From assembly GCA_025890175.1 (NCBI GenBank), contig JANPYM010000002.1, forward strand, positions 246,062 through 310,061: a DNA stretch of 64,000 nt, in the 5' to 3' direction. The notes under the pieces were generated by a model. It was not told the DNA's origin. It did no database searches and saw nothing but the letters and a program-made list of their open reading frames with translations. The DNA is from Ciborinia camelliae (taxonomy: Eukaryota > Ascomycota > Leotiomycetes > Helotiales > Sclerotiniaceae). This document shows positions 35,861-48,537 of the stretch, piece after piece; the stretch's first letter is position 1; every line of letters begins with the position of its first letter. The translations under genes were made by a program, and so were the position numbers.

Positions 35861-36455
35861 TTTGATATATATTGTGTGCCCAATTGAGCGTGGTTGTAAG
35901 TGGAGAGAGTCGGATTTGAGGGAAGTTGAGGTTGTAAATATTTCCGAATAGTTCAAGTCATCATCGAAATCATGAATGTTTGATTGGTCGAAGTACCAAA
36001 GCTTCGAAAGGGTGGCGATAGCCGAAAACTTCCGTCGATACAGTAAGTGCGCAAAGTGCGTAAAATGGGTAGTGCGAATCTTGAACTCTAAATATCGTAG
36101 GTAATTTGTATTCCGTCTACCTACCGTACATCAACAAACCAGTCCTGTACCAGTTACTCTTCTCGTTGCCATCTGGTTACAGTCTACTCAAGATATCATA
36201 GAAGTAAGCGGCGAATAATTGATTAAAGCTGCCCATTCTGATGATGTCTGACGTTTTGCTATACTATCAGGCACAAACACTTACCTACCGCACGCACTTC
36301 TATTGACCTCTAGCAGATATTACACCTTTGGCCGCAAGGCTCCAATTCGTATTCGGGTTTGCCAATACAACGAATAATTAATTGGCCAGTATTTGCCAGT
36401 ATCAAATATCAAATATCAAATATCTACATTTTGACCCTATACACGGTAGCCCATC
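35861..36455. promoter_or_regulatory. Divergent promoter between the complex I gene and the dynactin gene
   Basis: Roughly 600 bp shared by two divergent housekeeping genes. It contains repeated TATCAAATATC sequence just upstream of 36456. No strong named box was assigned. Confidence 0.5.
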
Positions 36456-37073
36456 ATGTCCAAACGAGCATCCATGCTTCCTCCACCTCCCAAACCTCCG
36501 ACTTCTTTCTCAAGCAATATCACCATCGCCGACCATGCCTCCCTTATCGGCACACATCTCATAACCATCCGGGGACACACTATTCTCCATCCCCGTACAA
36601 AATTGAATAGCTCTTTTGCTCCCATCACAATGGGTGTCCAATGTGTTATTGGAGAACGCAGTTCAATTGGGATGTTGAGCATTCCATCTGAGGAACAAGT
36701 TCAAGGTGTCGTGTTAGAGAACGGCGTTATCATTGAAACTGGGGCTATCGTTGAGGCAAAATTGGTGGGACAGGGCACTCTTATTGAGATTAATGCGAAG
36801 GTGGGAAAAGGTGCTGTCATAGGAAAGGTATGCATTTCGCATATATAATTGGTAATATATGAGATGCTAATAGGTTTTCTTTAGCATTGCAAGATTGGAC
36901 CAATGTGTGAGGTTGCGGAAGATGAGATAATTCCAGATTATACGGTGATATATGGTGATGGGCTACGTAGAATGGATAAAAGTGGCTCGGATGCCCTTCA
37001 GATGAAGATGATCGGTCGACATGTGGAGTTGCTTAGACATCTTATTCCTAGCAACTTGGCTAAATATCGATGA
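36456..37073 (+). CDS. Dynactin subunit p27 (DCTN6-like), left-handed beta-helix
   Basis: p27 (DCTN6) pairs with p25 in the pointed-end complex of dynactin, which helps attach dynein cargo. Exons 36456-36827 and 36885-37073 total 561 nt (186 aa). After a Pro-rich head (MSKRASMLPPPPKPPTSF) the chain shows the hexapeptide periodicity of a left-handed beta-helix: SLIGTHLITIRGHTILHPRT, VIGERSSIGML, GVIIETGAIVEAKLVGQGTL and VGKGAVIGK. The second exon continues HCKIGPMCEV and ends in a helix HVELLRHLIPSNLAKYR. Other left-handed beta-helix proteins (acyltransferases, gamma carbonic anhydrases) were considered; the insertion after the third coil and the C-terminal helix fit DCTN6 better. The intron is 57 nt with a standard GTATGC start. 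Confidence 0.82.
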
Positions 37074-37286
37074 TACCCTTTTGATTTCTCCAATACTCCT
37101 AATATTCATTGCCTCCTTGCTCATCATAGGTATAACTAGCTACTAGGTATTCTTCGTACATATTTTCCGTAACTCCTGCACATTTCCGTTGATCACTCTT
37201 AACAAAAAAAAGGTCAAGCTATGGCTATGCAACCCTGAAATATAATACATCCAGTTCATCATTTTGCCACTTAGATAATTACTTCC

Positions 37287-40200
37287 TCATCCTCCCCTAG
37301 GACGTTTTCCTCCATTTCCCTGCTGGCCACCTTCTGGAACAGGTCTCTTTTGTCCAGACTGTGCGTTCGGGTTAAAGCTTTGAGCAGCTGCATTCATTCC
37401 TCCACGTTGCCCAGTAGGGTTTCCTCTTCCCCTACCCGCGGCCCCTCCACGCGGTTGATAAATTCCTCCTCTACCTCCGCGATTCTGATTACCACCACGT
37501 ATTTGTGGCAGCCGTGATTGATTGCCTCCTTGAGGAGCCTGCATATCGTTAGTATTAGATGTGAATGGCTTATAGTGGTTACATACAGAAGGAATATTAC
37601 TGCCAGGCAGTGAAGAGGTCCCATTTGTTGACGGGGTAATTGGTCGTGGTCCTTGAGGTATACTGCTCTTTGGGGCATCGGTATCCTCGGCTTTATCGCC
37701 GTCTGAAGGTGCGCTGTTAGATTGAGTACCCGGAACATTCGAGGGTGGCACTGCAGCTGTTGTGGTATTAGCCGCTGGAGCCTGAGCCATTGTGACAGCG
37801 GGAGTGGGTGTCGACGTTGGAGCGGCTGGTGCTGGAGGTGGTGGTTTGGCATCCTTAGCAATCTCCCATACCTCACCAACAGGCTTTTCTGGGGTTTCTT
37901 TGGCAGCTTTCTCAACAACTTCAATCTTGGCAGTGGCCATTTTTATTCTGTTGTCAGCCATATTGATTCTCAACGAGGATTTCTTCTCTGACATCAAAAC
38001 AGCTTGAGCTTGAGAGTGTTCGGCCTTTGCTTGAGCTTCGGCGAGTTTTTCAGACACTAACTGCTCTTGTTCCGCTTTGAATTTCTGCATTTCTTTGTCA
38101 AGGTGCTTCTTCAAATTGCTGGCAAGAATACTCTTGATTGTTGGGTTTGTTGACAAGAGCTGCCGAACTTGCTCATCCGAAAGACCTGAACCATCCAGAG
38201 ATGGTGCGACAACTTTACTTGGAGTCGCGGGTGTGACTGGAACGATATTTTCTTCTGCCTTGGGCGCAGAGGGCGTAGGTGGTGGGGCTGAAGAATCAGC
38301 AGGTTTGTTCTCTGCAAGCCAAATTTGTTTTTCTTGCTCAAGTTTCAACTTGAAATCAGCCTCAAGTTGTATTCGGACTGCTTCCTTGGACTCGCCGAGT
38401 TTCTTGTTCAAAGCAGCCTTCATCTTATCGGAACGTTGCTTCAGTGTAGCTTCCATGGATTCTTCGATTTCCTTTGCCTTCGCATCACGTTCTTTAGCCA
38501 TTGCTTCAGCAACAGCTATACGTGCCTCCAGAGCTTCCCTCTCCTCCTCTGAGATGCCGCCATTTTGACCTTCGTCAATCTGACCCTCCTCGGCACCATC
38601 ATCCACCGGGGTATAATGTGGTTGAGCTTTCTCCTGTGATCGTGCTTCAGCGGCATGGGCAATAGCACCATCTCTCTCGGAATTGGCAGTTTCGAGTTGT
38701 TGTTTCAGTTCTGCAATCTGTTCTTGAAGAGCTTGTTTCTCCAAAATTGCCTGATCACGTTCTTTACGAAGCTCAACAAGTTGTGCATTGAAAGTTTCGT
38801 TACTCTCCGATCCAGCCGCTGGAGGTGCAGAGGGAGTCGTGGGGGATGTGACAGATTTAACAGCATTAGCCAATGCCTGATCACGCTGAGTCTTAACTTC
38901 ATCCAATTCTTGTTCTACTTCCGCAAGCTTGGCTTCTGCTGCCTCCTTTTCTTCCACGGCAATCTGGAGTTGCTGTTGAAGAGAAGTGAGCTGTTCTTGA
39001 AGCGAATCCCTCTCGGAGATGGCTGCGTCTCTTTCTGCAGCTCGATCATTCTTATCCTTCGTCAGGGAGCGGTTCCTCTCCTTGGCTTGGTCGACTAGCT
39101 TTTGCCGAGTATTTTGCCATTGGGTTTTCTCATTCTCCATAGTACTCTCTAAAGTCTTTACCTTCTCTTGCAAGGGTTGTTGTTCCTCTAGCAAAGCGTC
39201 TCTCTCGCTTCGTAAAGTCTCAATGGTCTGCTTCATTTGTTCCATCTCGGCAGGGTCGATTCGATTGTACTTGGAAAGTATGTCTTGGTTACGTTTCTGC
39301 CAACGGTCACGGTCTTCCTGCAACAAGTGCATCTCACCCTCCATGGTTTCTTTGCCATGCTCTAATTCACGAACCTTTGTTTCCAAAGGTTGGATTTGTG
39401 CCAGAAGCTCGTCGACACGCTTCGTCTTGTCCGCAAGTTGAGATTGAGCTTGACGAGCCTCATTACGCAAAGTGATACTGCTTTCACGGAAAAGATTGAG
39501 CTCATTGAGCTTGTCCATAAGATCCTTGTGTGCAATGGAGGTTCTACCACCATCGGCATGAGAGCGTCGCTCCTGGTCAAGCTTCAATCTGGCTTCATCA
39601 AGTTGAGCTTGAGTGTATTCAAGTTGTTGCTGTAATCGTTTGGCTTCTTGAATCTTGATATCATATTGAACCTCGCCAATCTCCTTTTCGCGTCTCAAGT
39701 ATGTATTTAGCTCTCGTAGACCCTCCACAGTACGATCCGTTGTTCCCTCCGCAGCTGGCGATCCAGCTTCTGTTGCATCGGGAGCAGTGGAGCGTGTCTG
39801 TTGCAGAGCAACGATTTGTGACGAAACGTTATCTAACTGCTGGTGCAGAAGCTTGTTCTGTGCATTTACATCATCTCGCCTAGTTCTCAGCTCATTCAAC
39901 TCTCGCTCGAATTGTTCACGGCGCTCCTCCCAGGAGGCTTCACTTTGGTTCAAAGCTACCTTGGCAGATTCAGCTTCCGCTTTCAATGTTGCCGACTCCG
40001 ACTTGAGTTGATTATAGTCAACGCGTAGAGTTTGGAGTTGCTTGGCAGCGTCGGCATGCTTCACCAGTTCGTTCTCATAGTCTTGTTGGGCTTTGGTGGC
40101 GATAGCTGCTTGCGCGCGAAGGTCTTCTTGATGGAATTTTGCAGCTGTAGAGTGCCTCTCCTGCTCATCTTTCAAACGTAAGATCTCTGCCTCCAGTCCC

Positions 40201-43200
40201 GATTTCTCTTCATCAGCCTGCCTGGCTACTTCACCTTGTTGATTTCGAAGGGTTGTCAGCTCGTTATTTGAATTAGTGAGCTCGGCGGAAATATCTTCAG
40301 CTCGTTGCTCAAGTTCGCGAATCTTGGCGTCTTTCTCCTCGATGATTTTGTCCATCTCCTCGCGGTATTCGTCCAGGGTTACATTGAGACTTTGTAGCTC
40401 CTCCTCAGACGATTGGCTGATAGACCTGAATTGCTCTGCTTGGTGTTTTGCATTTTCAAGCTCCGACTTTGCCAGTTCTAGATCTCTCTTCAATTCAGAA
40501 AGCTCGATTCCTAATTCTTGCTCACGACTTAGAGATTCGTCTTCCGCATTTGCATCTTCTCCATCAACATTCTGAGAGCCGGTGCCGGTGCCTGGCCGTG
40601 GGGTTGGTCTTGGGTGCAATAGCTCAACTCGTTCCTCTGCACTCCTAAGCTCAATATGCAACTCATCTACCCTGGCTTGGAGATGATCGCGTGACGTCTG
40701 TGCGGCAACAAGCTCCTCTCTAGCTTGGCTTAGGCTCGTTGCAAGCTCGTCAATCCGCTTTTGATTCTGCTGAGAATCATACTCCTTTCTTAACTGAGTT
40801 TTCTTACTCTCTTCAACTTCATCATTAAGCTTTCGCTTTGTAGAGTTCAACTCTGATTCCAAAGACTCTACCTGGGTTTGAAGTCTTCTTCTTGTCTCGG
40901 ACTCCGATAATTCGCGTTCGTTCTGCAGGGTTTGTTGATTGGCAATGAGCGTGTTGAGTCTACTGCGTTCGTTGGTGAGAATTTCGTTGTCCTGGCTGAG
41001 GCGATGCTGGATATCTTTCCAAAGCTTCTTCTCCGCCTTGAGATTGGCTGTCTCGTTTCGCATACTCTCCACCAATCCCTTAGCTTCAATCAAATCCTCG
41101 GCTACTTGCTGTGTCCGCAAGTCCTGCTTAGCAGCTGCCTCGGAAAGAATCTGGGAGCGTTTCTGTAACTCGCTATTTTCACTCTGTAACAATGTGTAGT
41201 TGGAGTGCAACATTTCGTAGCGTTCGTTGGCCAGAGTCAATTGGCTGCTCGCCTTAGAAATCTCTGCTTGAAGCGCACTCTTCTCGGATGATAGTCTCTC
41301 TGTTTGCTCTCTTAGCGTGCGTCGGTCAACAGTTTGTTCTTCTCGGTATTGGTCAAAGTGAGCTTGCAATTCGCGCAATAAAGCCGCATAATTGGCATTG
41401 TCCTTCTGGTTTGGGTTTTCAATTGTTGACATGACAGCGTTGCCATCAACCGATTGTCCGAAAATAGACGCAAGATCGGAATGAGCTGGTAATTGCCCTC
41501 GGTGTTGAAGCATACGACGGAACATGTCTCTCTCCTTGATATAACTTTCCGAACGAGTGATCATGGATCTTAACTCATCCTTCAAGTCCTCAACCTTGGC
41601 TTGGAGGGCTTGTACTTCTTCGTGATCTTGAACGGCTTGATTCTTGGCAGCTAGAGCTTCTTCACTTTCCATCTTGTGGCCCAATTCTCTAGTAATCTTG
41701 AGCAACTCTTGGTTCTTCTCTTGCAGTTGACTGATGCTGCGGAAGACGGTGAGTCTTTGACTGATAAATCGATCAGTATCAGTCATTCCTTCCAATGACT
41801 GTTCGTTAACCTCTCCTCGGGCAAGACGTTCCATTTGTGCTCGCTCGGTAGCGCTCAAAGCATCCAGTCCTCTTTCCTTCGCATCTAGATCGCAAAGAAG
41901 CATCTTGATTTGGGCGCTAAGATCCCTGAGTTGTTGTCGAAGAATGTTTACCTCTGCTTGTGCGGTAGATGCCTCACTTTCTGCCTTTCTAACATCCTTC
42001 TTGGCTCGATCACGCTCCTTACCAGTTTGATCGACAAACTTCGACATTTCCACCACCTCCTGTTGGAGACGTTCATGCTCAGCTTGCATTTCTTCGAGCT
42101 CGGGTTGTTTTGCTTCAAGTCCTTGCATCATTTCCTCCATCTCAGCCGCAAGTCGTTCACTTCGTCTCTTCTCCGTAGCCAATAGGCCCTTGACTTTGTA
42201 GAGCTCATCAATAGCCTGGGTAGCTGTGATGGCAGACTTACTGCGCACAGAACTAGGGGTGCCAAATTGAGCAGGTGAACCGGATCTTCCAAACATAGAT
42301 CCATTTAGTCGTTGTGGGGTTGATGGTCTTGAGCTAGGGTGAGGCTGTGCGGATCTAAGGGCTTCAAGTCGATCGATTTCGGCCTCGAGTTCTGCAATGC
42401 GATGTTCTCCCTGTTCTCGTTCTTGTCGCTCTGTTTCGGCTTCTTGCTGACATCTACCAATCTCCTCGGCAGCATCATCCTTGATCTTTTCTAGTCCTAC
42501 CTCGACCTCCTTCAATCTCTGTCGGTGTGTCTCGGTTTGTTGTGCTTGCAATTCGGCGAGACGGCGTGCGCTTTCTAGTTCCTGGCGGAAGCCTTCTTCA
42601 GTCTTTGCAGCTGCCTCTTGAAGTTGTTGGATCTTGTGAAGTGAATCCTCGGCCTTCTTTTGAACTTCGTCCAACCTAGTTCTTAGAGCTTGTTCAGTAC
42701 GTCTCAAAGACTCGACATTGGAGGTGGACTCTTCGTTTAGACGCTGCAACTCCGCAATTCGTGCACCCTTCTCCTTGCGATATTTCAAAGCCTCGGCGCT
42801 CTTGGTTTTTAACTCATTTTCAAACCATTCGTTATTGCGTTTGGCTAGCTCGACCTCTTGCTTCAGAGACTGTTCTCTGAATTTAGCACTAGACGCCGCA
42901 GAATTTGCGTTTTGAACGGATTGTTGTAAAGCTGTGATTTGTTGGCCAAGTTCTAATCCTTTTTGATGTTGCTTCTGTAGATCCTGTGCAAGAGCACCAT
43001 TGGCAGTCGTTTTCGACTCGATGACGGCCAGTGCATCGCGATTGGAGGATTCGAGTGACGAAATCCGAGCTCTCAGAGTTTCTAGCTCCGATGTCGATGT
43101 CGAAGAACTGGACTTTAAGGTTTGAAGTTCACTTTCGAGAGACGACCTTGAATTTTCTGAATGGTTGCAAATCAGCATCGCAATAAAATATCGCAAGGTT

Positions 43201-43507
43201 TGAAAGGTTCCTTACCTTCCTCGTTGAGCTTCGTCCTCAGCTCTTCCACGTTTTTTTGCGCCTTTTCTACACTTGACCGAAGCCCTTCAATGCGCGTCTC
43301 TGAACTTCTCACAGCATTCTCAAGCTCTATATCGACTCGTAATTTATCTGCCGCCAATTCATCATGCTCGCGTGCCTTCGCGGTAACAGCTTCGAGAACG
43401 CTTCTAACCAATTCTGCGGTAGGATTATCAATAACTGTGCTAAGCGTTTGTTGCGGCACGCTCAAATATGCCGACAAGTAGTCGACATCGAGTACCGCAG
43501 TCGCCAT
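37287..43507 (-). CDS. mlp1: Mlp1/Tpr-type nuclear basket protein, long coiled coil
   Basis: Mlp/Tpr proteins form the nuclear basket of the pore and help in mRNA quality control. Exons 43507-43216, 43156-37587 and 37538-37287 total 6114 nt (2037 aa). The chain starts MATAVLDVDYLSAYLSVPQQ, then is almost continuous coiled coil for about 1600 residues, with heptad Leu and alternating Glu/Lys/Arg runs. Only a Ser/Pro break (SAQPHPSSRPSTPQR...) interrupts it. A segment with GEVNEQSLEGMTDTDRFIS and REEQTVDRRTLREQTERLSS lies where Tpr proteins have their conserved central region. The C-terminal tail is Ala/Pro/Thr-rich, ending in RGG-like glycine/arginine repeats (GRGGIYQPRGG and KRPRGG), suggesting RNA binding. 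The 48 nt intron (37539-37586) is a multiple of three and open in frame (see findings). The first intron is 59 nt. Confidence 0.9.
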
Positions 43508-44279
43508 TCTGAATACGTTCCTTCAGACGATTTGCTGTTGTGATTTGCAGGAGACCATTTGAAAAGAGTGGTTGGGATCGCGTTGCTTTGTGAAAGTGAA
43601 AGTGAAGATGAAGGTGAAGGTGACAAAAAGTTGACCGAAATCCTAGCGGTCGATATTAGATAGTATCTATGAAAATCTTATTGTTTAGTATATGACCATA
43701 AAGGATCTCGAATGATTGAATAAATGTATTATGGCTTCGTATCGAAATAGCATAACCTGCGACAAATCGCGGTGTTGTCAGTTTTGTGAATAGAGTCTTT
43801 GAAAGCTTAAAGCTTGTTGCTTTCAGAACGTGAAGTCGCTGACTAATAATCACAAACCTTAAAGTTTAAGCAACGTGAATGGGTGAAATTCTTTTAGCTT
43901 GCGCTCGAACCCTGTACTATATATATACGCTAAGAAATGCCCCCTTGTAATCTCTCAGCCTCATCAACCGCCGTAGATTACCTTGGTACCGTTCTTTGTT
44001 CCTTTTTCAACCTTTCTACCAAACGTCGCGCCATACACCTACCTACACCTCCAAACTCCCACTCCCCTCGACCTGGACTACAACTATATTATCCGGATCT
44101 CGACTGTGGTGCGCATCTGGTAGTCGACATTAACGCTCCTTAAACTTCAGCACCGACATCATCTGGACCTGCAAATTATTGTGTGGCTGTACAGCATCTT
44201 CTGGACCACGCCTTTAAAGGCTCTTTGAATACAGACTTATAGACTTCCTCGACACATCACACCATCTCCAAACACGATC
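43508..44279. promoter_or_regulatory. Divergent promoter between mlp1 and the TFIIE beta gene
   Basis: About 770 bp with a GTGAAAGTGAAGATGAAGGT-like purine run near 43595-43625 just upstream of mlp1. Pyrimidine-rich sequence precedes the TFIIE gene. No specific factor site is claimed. Confidence 0.5.
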
Positions 44280-45176
44280 ATGTCTTCATTTCTTGAAAAG
44301 CAGCAGGCAGCCTTCCAAAAGGGCGTTCAAAATACTTCAACTAAGATTACTAGCAAACGCCCCGCTACAGGACCAGTTTCTGTTCCGTCGCCAGCTCCAT
44401 CAAACGCCTCAAACGCATCGAAGAGCGAGAACAAAGACGCTAAGCGCAAGAGAGAACCAACGAATGTCGTTTATTCTCAACCTGCTGCTACAGGCTATGG
44501 AACAGATGCATTTACACAAGTCACCTACGTCATCGAGTTCTTGAAGAAGAAAGATGAGTCGAAAACTTTCCAAGAAATTCTGGGATATTTGAGTCAGGCC
44601 CACGTTGAGCAGAGCAAGAAGCAACTTATTGCGCAAATTCTCAGAAGACACGAGAGAGTTCAATGGATCCCAGATCCTAAATTGAAGACACAGAATTGGG
44701 ATTCGGGCACCTTCAAACATCGACCCATCATCGGTGTTCGTAACAAGGGAGCTTTGTTATCATATCTTCAAAACAAACCTGATGCTCAAGGAGTAAGTGT
44801 CAAGGATTTGAAGGATGGCTGGCCAGACTGCGAAGATGCGATCAACGAGTTGGAAGGAGAAAATAAGATTTTGGTTACGAGGACAAAGAAGGATAACCAC
44901 GCACGAATGGTTTGGATCAACGACCCTACCTTGATCCACCCTGTCGAGGCCGAGTTTCAAGTCATGTGGCGTAGGACGGAGCTTCCCAGCGTCGATGATC
45001 TTGTTCGCAAGCTTCTCGAAGCCGGACAAAAGCCTGCTAGTGAAGATCCAAGCAAGCGTATAAAGGCAGCTCCAAAGCCGAAAGAGAAGAAGCGAAAGGC
45101 TCCAAGAAAGGGTGGTCGAACTACAAATACCCACATGGCACATTTGTTGAACGACTACTCTCATATGAAGCGCTAG
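44280..45176 (+). CDS. tfa2: Transcription factor TFIIE beta subunit (Tfa2)
   Basis: TFIIE beta helps recruit TFIIH and open promoters for RNA polymerase II. The single open frame is 298 aa from MSSFLEKQQAAFQKG to NDYSHMKR, with no intron needed. A low-complexity N-terminal part with basic patches is followed by tandem winged-helix domains: the first around TQVTYVIEFLKKKDESKTFQ and EQSKKQLIAQILRRHERVQW, the second around GALLSYLQNKPDAQGVSVKD and WPDCEDAINELEGENKILVT. The C-terminal tail is very basic (PKEKKRKAPRKGGRTT), as in the yeast subunit. The family match is strong in the winged-helix blocks. Confidence 0.92.
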   Translation: MSSFLEKQQAAFQKGVQNTSTKITSKRPATGPVSVPSPAPSNASNASKSENKDAKRKREPTNVVYSQPAATGYGTDAFTQVTYVIEFLKKKDESKTFQEILGYLSQAHVEQSKKQLIAQILRRHERVQWIPDPKLKTQNWDSGTFKHRPIIGVRNKGALLSYLQNKPDAQGVSVKDLKDGWPDCEDAINELEGENKILVTRTKKDNHARMVWINDPTLIHPVEAEFQVMWRRTELPSVDDLVRKLLEAGQKPASEDPSKRIKAAPKPKEKKRKAPRKGGRTTNTHMAHLLNDYSHMKR

Positions 45177-45961
45177 ATATGGATAATGGGGAAATTGTAC
45201 CAAAATTTCGGATGGCGTTTTTCTGAGGGTTTTCAAATCATGGTATACAGTGAAGGCGTTTAAATCTAGGATTTTAAGGGGTTACTTCCGGTTGCAGATC
45301 CCCTGGCACATATGGGATGGGGATGGGATGGGATGGGCTGGGCTGGGGCTGGGGCTAGGTGGGAAATTGGCTGATAAAACATCATGCACAACATTCAGTA
45401 GATATGTATTATGAAAAATAGACCTCGACAGTGCAATTATTGACATACTTGCTTATTCCTTAAGTTTTGAACCGTTGATGTAAATTCTTCTCGACTCCCA
45501 ATGATCTTCATCTATCACTCTAGTATCTTCATTTATGAAACCACCCAACCTACACATTCCGTTACCAAATCTAATACATTAAATCACATTGATAACCCAG
45601 TTCTACTCTCTAGCATATCAGACATTTTTTGATCCATTTTAGCTACCTACCTACATTCTCGAACGTTCCCGCTCGATATTTCATTGATTTCCCAATTTCT
45701 CCTATATATACATACCTATATACAGAAGCCTTTCGAACGACTTGGAGGAAGGGAATCATAGATCCTCGAAATCACCAAGAGTGACTAGAAGCTCTGATCG
45801 TAGAAGACCATTTCTGGATCGAAATTCTATGACAGTTATACCTAGTCGCTGTTTGTTATTAGATTTCGACCTGGTCTGCGACCCCCATCCCTACACGCGA
45901 GACGTGCAACTCGGGGGTCAAAATAACATATTATTTATTGTCAACATACTTTTTCCCATGA
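45177..45961. other. Convergent intergenic region with G-rich tract
   Basis: This lies between two convergent genes. A G-rich stretch of GGGATGG, GGGCTGG and GGGGCTGG units on the plus strand at about 45315-45363 could form a four-stranded structure. No gene recognised. Confidence 0.6.
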
Positions 45962-47805
45962 CTACCAGCCATCAAAATTACCAAAGCCACCCGACTTAAT
46001 CTTCTTCTTGACCGGCGCTTCATCCTCATCCGCCGGAAGAAATCCCGCTCCATCATTCGTCGCCCCAGCTTTAAGATATTTCCCCACTCCACCCGTCTGT
46101 TCACTTTGCACCACCGTTCCGTCTCCCCTAATACGTTTACCCGTCCACGTCGTTTTATCATCTTCCGTTCCTCCCTGCCTCATGATTTCCGCTTTTTCCT
46201 TCTCCGCAAAATCTTTCTCCTGTTTTTGCTTTTGGAATTCTTCAAATGGATCCACGAAGACGACGACATTCTCCATAATGATGTCGTTTATAGGCCGGCT
46301 TTTCTCGTCTACTTCCACTTTTTCTAGTTTAGCGAGTACATCCATGCCACCAACTACCCGGCCGAAGATTGTGTGTTTGCGGTCTAGATGTTTGGCTTCT
46401 TTGTAGGTGATGAAAAATTGACTCGAATTGGTGTTTTTGCCCTTGTTGGCCATACTCATCACACCTCGTGAATCGTGAGTTAATGGTCCGTCAAATTCAT
46501 CCTGAAAGTTCTTTCCCCAGATACTTGACCCTCCTTTGCCAGACCCACTGGGGTCACCTCCTTGGATCATGAAATTTCGGATGTTCCTATGGAATGAAAC
46601 CCCATTATAGTAACCCTTTTTGGCCAATTGGACAAAATTCCATACAGCGCGAGGAGCCGTCTCGGTTTGTAATTCGATGTTCAATGACCCTAGATTTGTC
46701 TCAATCCTTGCATATCCTTTTATCTTGACTCGCTTTGGCTTCAGCATATATTCTTCGTCGGTGAGAATTGCTCTCTCTCCACTAGTCTCCGGAGTTAATC
46801 CCGTACTCGTAAAACTTGCGGCTGCTCTTCCTGTTGTATATTGCGCGGCATTGTAAGCCGTCTTCTTTTCCTGTAGTAATGAAGGCCTTGCCATTGAAGT
46901 CGTCGATCCTTGCTTAACCATTGATTTTGCGCGATTAACATCTCCACCCGCCTCTCTATCTCTTCTTGCTTTTTCAACAGCTTCCTTTGCCCTCAGAACT
47001 TTGTCTCCAACCCTACCAAGCGCATTGATGTTGACACTACCTTTCGACCTCTCTTCCTCTTGTTCTTTGCTCAACACAGATTCTCCCTCTTTCAGGAATT
47101 TGAACTTGCTGAGATCCCTACTTTCAATGTTCTGCGGATCTTGCAATGTAATAATATCCGACCTCCCAAATTCTCGGTCATCGACCAGATCTAACCACAT
47201 CTTTGCCTTAATGTTCAATCTTTCGACAGTTTCCCAAGCAAAAACATTAGCGTCACTACCATGCCGTATGGCAACGATGTGCGTATTATCTGTGAACACC
47301 TTGAAAGTCACAGGATCCACCATTTCCCCCTTGCCATCTCCTCCAGAACCACCAGAACCTCGTTCCTGAGCATCAGTATCACCATTCCGCGCGAAGTTCA
47401 ATTTTATCAAATCTTTCGAACTTAAAGGTTTCCCATTGACCGGATTCGTGCCATGCTTCTCGAGCCATTGCGAAATGACTTCAATGTCGAATATGGTGCC
47501 TTCGGCTGTACAGACGGGATGTTTGAAGGGTTGGAGACTCGCCGCGCAGAAGTTGAAGGGGAGGCGCTTGAATGAGCCATTAGGGGCTTTTAGGGAAACA
47601 TTGGATCCACTACTGGCAGAGAATGCGTCGGAGGAAGACCATTCAGAATGTGTGATCTGGATATCAGAGGAAGGTTAGCATGATGGAAAACTTGACATGG
47701 TAGTCTAGGAGCTCACGTAGAGTTTATCTGTTCCTGTGAGAGAATTATGTCAGTATTGATTCTGGAATTTAGATCTGGGAGGTATTGCGACAAACCTTTA
47801 CCCAT
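45962..47805 (-). CDS. cyp8: U-box cyclophilin, PPIL2/Cyp60-type peptidyl-prolyl isomerase
   Basis: This combines a U-box (ubiquitin ligase) with a cyclophilin, the arrangement of the spliceosome-associated PPIL2 family. Exons 47805-47796, 47733-47717 and 47656-45962 total 1722 nt (573 aa); the first two are tiny (10 and 17 nt) but give MGKGTDKLYITHSEW, the conserved family start. The U-box spans about residues 40-95 (CAASLQPFKHPVCTAEGTIF and VISQWLEKHGTNPVNGKPL). The middle is charged. The cyclophilin domain lies at about 320-475, with FHRNIRNFMIQGGDPSGSGK and MANKGKNTNSSQFFITYKEA. The U-box lacks RING metal ligands, as expected. The C-terminal tail is Lys-rich and ends FGNFDGW. The gene is complete. 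The symbol follows the Aspergillus/Schizosaccharomyces naming and is inferred. Confidence 0.92.
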
Positions 47806-48537
47806 TATAAACTACCTATCAATATTATTTTGTGGATGTTTTTTGAAAATATCAAATCTGGAAAGAGAGCTTCTTGGGTGTTTTCGCAATAGAACTGTTA
47901 TCGGCTGGCTTATCGTAAATTATACTACAGTCACTTCAACTCTGTATTTACTCACACCTCCACATTATCATTCCAATAACAACATCAACATCAATTCAAA
48001 TCTATTGTAATTACAGTAGGTACATTTATTTATAAAAAATCAAGTTTAGGTTTTATAATTTTTCAAATTATATTCTCCGAAATTTATCTGGTTGCCTTTG
48101 CATACGGGGTAGATATCTAATTTTACTTTATTTTATTTAGGTAGATTAGGTAGGCAGGTTGAACTGCATTTTACATTAAAGGACTGATTTGTTGACTATT
48201 CGGGGACAAGTTACAATAAAAAATCGAAGTTTGAGATCCATATTTATGTCGAATAGCAGTAAGAGGAGGTTAAGAGAAAACGTTGTGAAGAGGGAAGGGA
48301 GTGAAGGGAGTTGTACGCGTTTGATGGCTACGAGGGATTTATGAGGGATTATTTTACTTTTGTTTTTTTTAATGTTTTTTATTTGTTTTGTTTTTGGTTT
48401 TTTGGTATCTACCAACCACTTTTCTGAATGGTTCATTCCTGGGGGGGCTGAATGTTGAATGTTGGTCTTAGTAGCGATCAAGTGATGTTTGAATGGTTGA
48501 AAGCTTACATTCTCTTTTGACCAAGTGGTGGTTTCTA
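47806..48537. other. Intergenic, no gene recognised
   Basis: AT-rich spacer with T-runs near 48355-48400. The 3' end of the neighbouring minus-strand hypothetical gene may extend into it. Confidence 0.45.
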
